DNA of 64,000 nucleotides. It comes from Corbicula japonica. Lineage: Eukaryota > Mollusca > Bivalvia > Venerida > Cyrenidae. Within the stretch, counting starts at the first letter, position 1; each line of letters opens with the position of its first letter. A model generated the notes under the pieces. It was not told the DNA's origin, searched no databases, and worked only from the letters and a program-made list of their open reading frames with translations. Location: NCBI GenBank assembly GCA_038501625.1, contig JAZAYU010000010.1, positions 9,755,380 to 9,819,379 of the forward strand. The letters run 5' to 3'. The position numbers and the translations under genes are program-made. Positions 57,436 to 64,000 of this stretch are shown here, one piece after another.

Positions 57436-57752
57436 TACATGTACATGTATATATAAAATGTGTACAATGTGACCTAATTCTGGCAACAGCAAAGAAATAT
57501 ACGACTGTATTTATTATTCGTGTATTACTTTTACAATATTCGAAATAACTGAGAATTTTTCAATATCTTCATAATTTTGCTGTGGTCAAAGAAAAAGTAA
57601 ACAAAATTACATTTATCATGTTTATGCTTATAAAAATAAGCGTACAAAAATATGTAAAATTCACTCTAATAGAGTATTGCTAAAATTCTGTTACAGTGTA
57701 TAGATACCATAGTCATATATATTTTTCTCAACCATTCCACTTATATAAATCC

Positions 57753-57758
57753 AATAAA
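57753..57758 (+). terminator. Probable polyadenylation signal
   Basis: AATAAA about 320 bases after the stop codon of the claudin-like gene. It is the first canonical hexamer in the downstream sequence that I can see, giving a 3' UTR of about 340 bases. Confidence 0.5.
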
Positions 57759-58650
57759 ATGCCAAGTGAAAATTCACAATATGTGCTTTAATGTACAACG
57801 CCGATAAGTAAAGTATTACGTTGAAATCTTACAAAAGAAAATATAGTACACATTCGGTGCACAAAAAATTGTATGCAGACATAACATTCATCTAGAAAAT
57901 GCACCGACTGTTACTCTCAAAGAATTCTAACCTGCTGTCAACGATTCTAAAAGGAAGGCTAAATCTGTAAATATGATTTGTGGCGCGTGTTAACGTTTAC
58001 ATCCTATGTACTCAATGTGCACATTTAAATTAGAGGTGCTCGTTTAAAAGAATATTTTACTTATGTTTGATTAAAAGGTTGTGCTTTAAGAGACATATTA
58101 GCATCAAAAAAGTATATATTCAGCCTTCATCGACAACACACCGTTCAACCCGATAAGATGAATGCCGTGGGTAAGACGACGGCAGTTGCTTGTGTACATG
58201 AACGTTTTTCGGCGAAACTGAGTATTGGCCTGATTTTTACATTTTCCGGCAATATCTAAGCAGACAAAAATATACATATTGATTCCCTGTTTGTTAAGGA
58301 CTCTACTGACGAAATCTTGACGCACACAGGATATTATTTACAAAGAAATTTCAGAAAAAGTGTGCAATTTTTTGACAAAATATGTCATTTGACGAATCGG
58401 TCGCAAATATTCTTTTTCATTACCAAATCTGAAATATTTGAAATATACCATGATAAAGTTCAATTATTTCCCTGTAATTATTTGAAACCACAGCTTCCAA
58501 TTCGCTTTCTCTAGAAAGATATTTACTTTTAAACTTGGTACGTCGTGGAGATTTTGGTAACGACAACGGCCGTTAACACTAAAATATTGGTACAGTTGAA
58601 TGCAGTTTCGTCAGTGGATTGGATAACGTAAACGTAAAAATCTAATCACT
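57759..58650. other. Downstream flank, nothing recognised
   Basis: AT-rich; the short frames at 58104 and 58317 carry no motif. Confidence 0.3.
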
Positions 58651-58654
58651 GAAG

Positions 58655-59125
58655 TGAGTGGTAGCGCCTCTAACTTAATAAAGTTCTAAGGCGTACCTTT
58701 TGGATCAAAAGTCTGTTACATGTGCATCTTAATCTAAAATAGAGGTGTGCCTATAAATTTACAGGTGCTCCTATCCTTTTTAATCCTCGATTTCAAAGGA
58801 ATGATGCACCTATACTTAATAGGTAAAGCCAAACATTTTACGTGACCACCTTTAATTTATATGCATTCCTATACTTTTGAAATGGATGTGCCTGTATAAA
58901 AATAATTTTTGAAGGTTTTCTTTATATATATGGATTATAAGTACAACTTTTCTTTGAAATGCGGTTCACTAGAAATTAATTCGTATACTAACTTTGCGAG
59001 TGTACTTATGCTTTTTATGAGGACACCTGAAAATTATAGCTACACATATACATGTATTTTCTCATATACATGTATTTTCTCATAAAGATTCACCTAAAAC
59101 TTATAGGTGCACCTTTGAAGGAATA
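58655..59125 (+). repeat. Degenerate AGGTGCACCTAT-rich region
   Basis: Words such as AGGTGTGCCTATAAATTTAC, AGGTGCTCCTATCCTTTT, GATGCACCTATACTTA, GGATGTGCCTGTATAAA, GGACACCTGAAAATTATAGC and TTATAGGTGCACCTTTGAAG recur about every 50-70 bases. A short exact duplication (ATATACATGTATTTTCTCAT) is at about 59046-59081. It looks like an old, strongly diverged tandem array. Confidence 0.4.
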
Positions 59126-59484
59126 AGTCTACTTGGAATGTATATTAGTGCATCTATTTATAACGATGTCTTTCACTAACTTTTGTCCAAGATGGTATAC
59201 CATGTAGACATGTGTCATATTGTTACAACCTTTACATCTGTTAATGAGATATATTCAGATATTAAGATTTTGTACAGAATATATTTACTGGAAAGCGGAA
59301 GTTCATGTTGGTACAATAAACCCCCAAACAAAAGGTGTAAGCAAATAACCAGCGAGTGTTTATTTATATGTTTATTTACATTAAATTGATTTTTACGTGT
59401 TCATTCTCTGTTCAATTTGACCTAAATGTTGTTATCATGTTAAAGGAGAGCTCGTAAAAAGCTCTTAGACACGCGTGCCCAAGA
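59126..59484. other. No gene seen
   Basis: AT-rich. The 68-codon frame at 59183 has no recognisable motif. Confidence 0.3.
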
Positions 59485-59757
59485 TCATAAAACTTGAGAC
59501 ATAGAGATTGGAGACCCGACTCAAATCTCAAGCATCTGTGCCCAAGGTTATAAAACTGAGCATGGAAACCAGTCTCAAATCTCAAGAATCTGATTGGCTG
59601 AAATGGCGACCAGTCGCCATTTTAGCCCATCAGATGCTTGAGATTTGAGACTGGTTTACAAACTCAGTTTTATAACCTTCAGCCCAGATTGACTGAAATG
59701 GCGACCAGAGATTTTAGATTGGTCTCCAGATTTAGTGTTATGATCTTGGGCCCTCGC
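59485..59757. repeat. Foldback family P, copy 6 nested in an older P copy
   Basis: The inner copy spans about 59538-59695 (GCCCAAGGTTATAAAACTGA..GTTTTATAACCTTCAGCCC). It is flanked by the two separated halves of another P element: CAAGATCATAAAACTTGAGA..CTCAAGCATCTG on the left (59485-59538) and GATTGACTGAAATGGCGACC..GTGTTATGATCTTGGGCC on the right (59695-59755). The outer copy is more diverged, as expected if it is older. Confidence 0.8.
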
Positions 59758-60314
59758 AAAAAAAATTCTTAGATACTTAATGTAGTTGTAAGCCTTGCTT
59801 TTTATAATTTTCTTGTCTACAAGAAAGGACGATATTACACAAAATATTATTTAATTGTATTGTAAAGATCACAAAGCTTGCTCAATCATTGAAAGACATC
59901 AATGGATAGAGAATCTCCTAATCATTTTGCTATTATGTTTGCGGAAAAAAACATATTAGGACCACTAGCTTTTATTATTCCTCCTGACAGTCTATTTTTA
60001 TAGTAAAGTAGTTGTAGGGCTTTACTTCTGTATAAAAATGATGCTATCTTGCTGAACAAACGGGGAATGCTTTATGTTAGATTGTAAAAACTGATGACTT
60101 GTGAAAACTTGTGGAAATCAGCCAGTCTTCAAGGCAACATTCGAGACCGTCACAATTATAAAAGTTTAACTGCTTAACTTCACAAGGATGTTATGAAATT
60201 AAAACAGTCATAGACTACTAGAAAATTGATGGTAGCGATAAACAATATTTAGGCGCTGACGGTTCAAATCGTACCGGTAGAATAAGCATTACAATCTTTC
60301 ACTCTTCTTCAAAT
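59758..60314. other. No gene seen
   Basis: AT-rich spacer. A B-box-like GGTTCAAATCGTACC at about 60260 follows GGCGCTGACG, possibly a SINE scrap. Confidence 0.3.
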
Positions 60315-60820
60315 ATGTATATCAGGAAAAGTCACATCCAGAAAACAAAATTGCCCTACATAGACAAATAGTTGAAAGAACAAAGGAGCATAATGCATCA
60401 TAAACAAAAAATAACAAAAATATATAGAAAAAAAGTGAAATATGCATATCAGGAATGGCCACATCCAGCAGACACAGCCTCCCCACACAGCCAAAAAATA
60501 GAGAGGTAAAGAGAGCATGGTATTACAATAACCTTCAATGTGGTATATGAGAGAATTTGAGTGGTTGGGGAGGGGTGTGAAAAGTGAATAAAAACAGCAC
60601 ACCATTGAAACAATCAGTAGCAATGCTCAATTATCACTTGGATTTAAATCCGGTTCTAGAGTACATCGGCCTAAAACTGTGCTTGCAAGATTCTAAAGAA
60701 TAGACGTGTTAAAGTTGCCTTTGTTAATTTACTCCAACCCACCCATCCTTTCCACCAATAACACATGTATATCACACAAAAGAAGCTAATTGCACATTCA
60801 AAAGCAATGGATGGGTACAA
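60315..60820 (+). repeat. Family B copy
   Basis: GAATGGCCACATCCAGCAGA then CACAGCCTCCCCACACAGCC (60454-60495, the best-matched block to 1611-1652), GAGAGCATGGTATTACAATA, and later CACTTGGATTTAAATCCGGT and CCAACCCACCCATCCTTTCC. The first 40 bases are a partial duplication of the B start. Confidence 0.65.
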
Positions 60821-60835
60821 AAGAGTAAAACAAAT

Positions 60836-60968
60836 GTGCTAAAGACTACACAACTGAGAATTGAAACCAGTTTTAAATCTCAAGCATCTAATTGGCTGAA
60901 ATACTGACCAGTCGCCATTTCAGCCAATTAGATTCTTGAGATTTAAAACTGGTAGCTGTGGGCAGTGT
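60836..60968. repeat. Foldback family P, copy 7
   Basis: AACTGAGAATTGAAACCAGT..CTAATTGGCTGAAATACTGA and CCATTTCAGCCAATTAGATT..GAGATTTAAAACTGGTAGCT. A compensating C-to-T in CTAATTGG pairs with CCAATTAG on the other arm. Confidence 0.85.
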
Positions 60969-61004
60969 CAAAAGAAATTTATTTGTACAAATGAGTAAAC
61001 AACT

Positions 61005-61148
61005 GTGCTAAAGATTATAAACTTTAGAATTAAAACCAGTTTCAAATCTCAAGCATCTGATTGGCTGAAATGGCGACCAGTCGCCAATTTAGCCAATCAG
61101 ATCCATGAGATTTGATACTGGTTTTCATTCTCAGTATTATACTTGAAG
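61005..61148. repeat. Foldback family P, copy 8
   Basis: TTAAAACCAGTTTCAAATCT, CTGATTGGCTGAAATGGCGA and CCAATTTAGCCAATCAGATC..TACTGGTTTTCATTCTCAGT. Its left flank (GAGTAAACAACTGTGCTAAA) repeats that of copy 7 (GAGTAAAACAAATGTGCTAA), so the two are a tandem duplication including flank. Confidence 0.85.
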
Positions 61149-61865
61149 CCGCTGTTGGAATCAAGTTTGCAAACAGAGTACTGTACAGTAATATTTCTCA
61201 CAAGTTTACTTCTCCAAATCCCATCAGTCACTTTGACATTCTCTAGATAAAGGAAACCATTTAGGGAATGTAACCATCGATTATTGTTCATTAAAATACC
61301 CCAGCGACTATCGGTGTATCATGTAATCGGAATTGAACTGACAAGAAAAAATCGGCATTTGCACTTAAACATTTTCATGTGTCGATCCGAACACTTTAAG
61401 TGTTGCACTGCAGAAGAGCTGCACTTAGATAAATTTAAAGTTAAAAATAAATAAAGGCATATTAGAACAAAAATGACCAGAATCAAATAATTCTTTAATT
61501 GCATCAATTTTAGGTTTGTAAACAATTAAGGGCAAGACCACAACATGCCAGACATTTGCAACAAGACACTTTATCTATTACAGTATGTAAGAAGCATTTT
61601 TGAATCTTAATTTTGAAACATTGTGTTACCTTAGGTGACAAATCTTCACAAAATTTCTGAACAGTTGACCAGATAGTTACAGAATATTTTAAGCTAGATA
61701 TAACGTAAGTCTTGCGTGTTTATACATTCACATGAGCTACTGTGAGAACGCCATCTAAGGTAACAGAACGTACCCTTCAAGTCTCCTAACTACAGATAGT
61801 TTAAACCTTAAACACACAATCAGACTTTAGACGGACAATTTAATCACATACTGGCATTTTCATTA
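61149..61865. other. No gene seen
   Basis: AT-rich. The words GTGTTACCTTAGGTGACAAA (61622) and CATCTAAGGTAACAGAACG (61752) are partly inverted, but no element could be defined. Confidence 0.3.
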
Positions 61866-62152
61866 CATGCGTTTCTGTGAAATTTACTGTTAACCCATTT
61901 CTGTGAAATTTACTGTTAACCCATTTCTGTTAAGTTTACTGTTCACCCATTTCTGTGAAGTTTACTGTTCACCCATTTCTGTGAAGTTTACTGTTCACGC
62001 ATTTCTGTGAAATTTACTGTTCACCCATTTCTGAAAAGTTTACTGTTCACGCATTTCTGTGAAGTTTACTGTTCACCCATGTCTGTGAAGTTTACTGTTC
62101 ACCCATTTCTGTGAAGTTTACTGTTCACGCATTTCTGTGAAATTTACTGTTC
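61866..62152 (+). repeat. 26-bp minisatellite, about 11 copies
   Basis: Unit CCCATTTCTGTGAAGTTTAC then TGTTCA, with variants CGCATT, GAAATTT and CTGTTAA. Variants are interleaved, indicating unequal exchange after divergence. Confidence 0.95.
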
Positions 62153-62540
62153 TGTTTTGTTAAAATTTATTCTCTCTAAAGTCCAATATGAAAAGAAAGG
62201 CTTAGGGTCTGAAAGTCAGAGCTAAAACACAAGAATCTAAAATAATAATTGTATTTAAAGATCAATAAAGTAAGGATGATGTCACAATGCAAAACAAAAA
62301 GGTAAGAGTAACGTCACAATATGAAAATAACTCAACAAACAAAAAAAACCCAAAAAGTTGACATAAAATTTAAGCCGGTTCTGTTTGATTGAACATGTTC
62401 ATAGCAGTTACTTACGGAATTGAATGTAACTACCTATGTTCAGCAAAACCTTTTATTTGCACAAGTATACAATTTAAAATTTAATCATCCCAAAAGATAG
62501 TGCGCGTATTACGGTGATCACATTACTTTTATAATTCAGT
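62153..62540. other. Spacer with weak family C words
   Basis: CCGGTTCTGTTTGATTGAAC then ATGTTCATAGCAGTTA (62374-62409) resembles the C hairpin end. No gene. Confidence 0.35.
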
Positions 62541-62708
62541 CTCTTACAAGTAAGCAAGAAACAGACAATGCTCAATTCAAGCCTCTTACAAGTAAGTAAG
62601 AAACAGAAAATGCTAAATTCAAGCCTCTTACAAGTAAGCAAGAAACAGAAAATGCTAAATTCAAGCATCTAACAAGTAAGCAAAGGACAGCAAAAGGTCT
62701 GATTCAAA
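62541..62708 (+). repeat. 42-bp tandem repeat, four copies
   Basis: Units start at 62541, 62583, 62625 and 62667 (CTCTTACAAGTAAGCAAGAA, ACAGAAAATGCTAAATTCAA, GC). The period of 14 codons keeps a minus-strand repetitive frame open; I do not regard it as a protein. Confidence 0.9.
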
Positions 62709-63392
62709 CATTGTGAAAGCAAGAGACAGAAATACTGGAAAAGCTCGAAAAAAATCAACAACATTTATTTCAACTTCCTCGTTCGATTATCTACAAGGTC
62801 AAATCCTTAATTTAATCCATAGCATTTTAATAACAAAATACTTTGTAGATTGTTCGCCATTGTGATTTATCTAAAAGAAATAAACATTGATTGGAATATG
62901 ATATGGTTTGACAAACAAAGATGATTGCCGCTATGATGGATAGAAAAAAACGGAGAAAACAAATATTATCTGATATTGCTCCAACGAAGACAATTTTCAG
63001 TATGTCCTAATTCAGACGGAAGTGGTAATTTCTCTTTTATGTGGTTTTTGTTTTAACTGGGTTAGGTTAATAATTGTTTCGCTTCCAACAACCGGTTTAT
63101 TTCCCACCTTTTTGGTTAACTACAGTAATTGAGGAGATAAACTATTTTTATATGAATTTTATCAAAACATCAAACAATCTGGACGTTTTTAAGTTACACG
63201 TCATAAATAGCCTAATTGCAAACCCGTCCGTCCGTCGGTTGACGCCAGAAATCGACAGTTATTTAACACTTCGGAACACTTTCTGTAACCGGGTTATCGA
63301 TACATTCACAATAATCATCTGAAACAGGAAGAGTGTTCAATTTACAAATCGAGATCAGAAATATTTCAGTAAATGTCCGGCTTATTGTTTAT
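62709..63392. other. No gene seen
   Basis: AT-rich flank; GTCCGTCCGTCGG at about 63227 is a scrap of the (GTCC)n repeat. Confidence 0.3.
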
Positions 63393-64000
63393 ACCCCCGC
63401 CAAAGGCGAGGGGGATATTAGTAATGCCCTTCGTCCGTGCGTTCGTGCGTCTGTGCGTCCGTGCGTCCGTCCGAAACAATTTTGTCCGGAGCATAACTCC
63501 AAAACTACTGGAGGGATTTTATTCAAACTTCATACACAGACAGAGCACATTGGTAGGTAGTGCAGTGTGCAAGAACAATAACTCTACCTTGCCTATTTTT
63601 AGAGTTATTTACCTTTAACAAATTTACTTAATAAATTTTGTCCGGAGCATAAGTCCAAAACTACTGGATGGATTTTATTCAAACTTTATACACTGACAGA
63701 GCACATTGGTAGGTAGTGCAGTGTGCAAGAACAATAACTCTACCTTGCCTATTTTTAGAGTTATTTACCTTTATCATATTTACTTGATAAATTTTGTCCG
63801 GAGCACAAGTCCAAAACTACTGGAGGGATTTTATTCAAACTTCATACACTGAGAGAGCACAATGGTAGGTAGTGCAGTGTGCAAAAACAATAACTCTACC
63901 TTGCCTATTTATAGAGTTATTCCCCTTTATCATATTTACTTAATAAATTTTGTCCGGAGCATAAGTCCAAAACAACTGGAGGGATTTTATTCAAACTTCA
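63393..64000 (+). repeat. Bivalve CCCCCGCC-hairpin/(GTCCGTGC)n repeat with 156-bp tandem array
   Basis: The head is CCCCCGCCAAAGGCGAGGGG (a perfect small hairpin), then GATATTAGTAATGCCCTTCG and a (GTCCGTGC)n tract (63432-63472). The body is a tandem array of 156 bp (TTTGTCCGGAGCATAAGTCC, AAAACTACTGGAGGGATTTT, GTAGGTAGTGCAGTGTGCAA). Copies start at 63481, 63637, 63793 and 63949, and the last is cut by the window end. Copies differ by only a few percent. Open frames at the head are simple-sequence artefacts. Confidence 0.9.

Noticed and set aside
63333..63618. Arg/Val-rich frames at the right edge (RPCVRASVRPCVRP)
   Set aside because: Translations of the (GTCCGTGC)n simple repeat.

Overview
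This is a stretch of AT-rich, intron- and repeat-dominated animal DNA, most likely from a bivalve or other mollusc. The evidence is the spliced gene structure, tRNA-derived SINEs, a LINE with a (TTA)n tail, cut-and-paste transposons with target duplications, and several composite repeats I recognise from bivalve genomes: a CCCCCGCC..GGCGAGGGGG hairpin followed by (GTCCGT)n, and a GACCTTTGACCTACTGACC motif. The organism call is an inference from repeat type. There is no sign of bacterial operons, rRNA, CRISPR or intact tRNA genes.

The one convincing host gene is on the + strand. Three exons (31404-31656, 55162-55383, 56924-57435) join in phase at GT/AG sites to give a 328-residue four-pass membrane protein of the claudin/PMP22 type. 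It has two short extracellular loops and a 119-residue cytoplasmic tail. Intron 1 is about 23.5 kb and is full of repeats. A polyadenylation signal lies at 57753.

Layout. 1-8040: repeat copies and featureless AT-rich DNA, with a possible exon at the extreme left on the - strand. 8038-15729: a 7.7 kb DNA transposon with 110-bp inverted ends and a perfect 6-bp target duplication. It carries a decayed DDE transposase, a second decayed coding fragment and a 28-bp satellite array, and has a mariner remnant nested inside. 15980-17508: a 5'-truncated non-LTR retrotransposon with a broken reverse transcriptase. 17510-31400: interspersed repeat families (called B, C, D, E and P here) and a 36-bp tandem array. 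31404-57435: the claudin-like gene. Its intron 1 holds a TIR element 15-20 bp after the exon 1 donor, SINEs, MITEs, foldback elements, a set of related cysteine-motif modules on the - strand (35-47 kb), and a nearly identical 2.99 kb tandem duplication (48181-54159). 57.8-64 kb: foldback elements, 26-bp and 42-bp minisatellites, and a 156-bp tandem array that runs off the right edge.

Repeat family names used here: P = palindromic foldback of about 140 bp (at least eight copies); B = about 450 bp interspersed repeat; C = about 350-600 bp interspersed repeat; D = about 250 bp MITE with GGCACGTCACGGG ends; E = about 170 bp repeat. No new biological system is proven. The observations most worth pursuing are the complete 7.7 kb transposon, the P foldback family, the cysteine-motif modules, and the repeat-derived segment in the cytoplasmic tail of the claudin-like protein.
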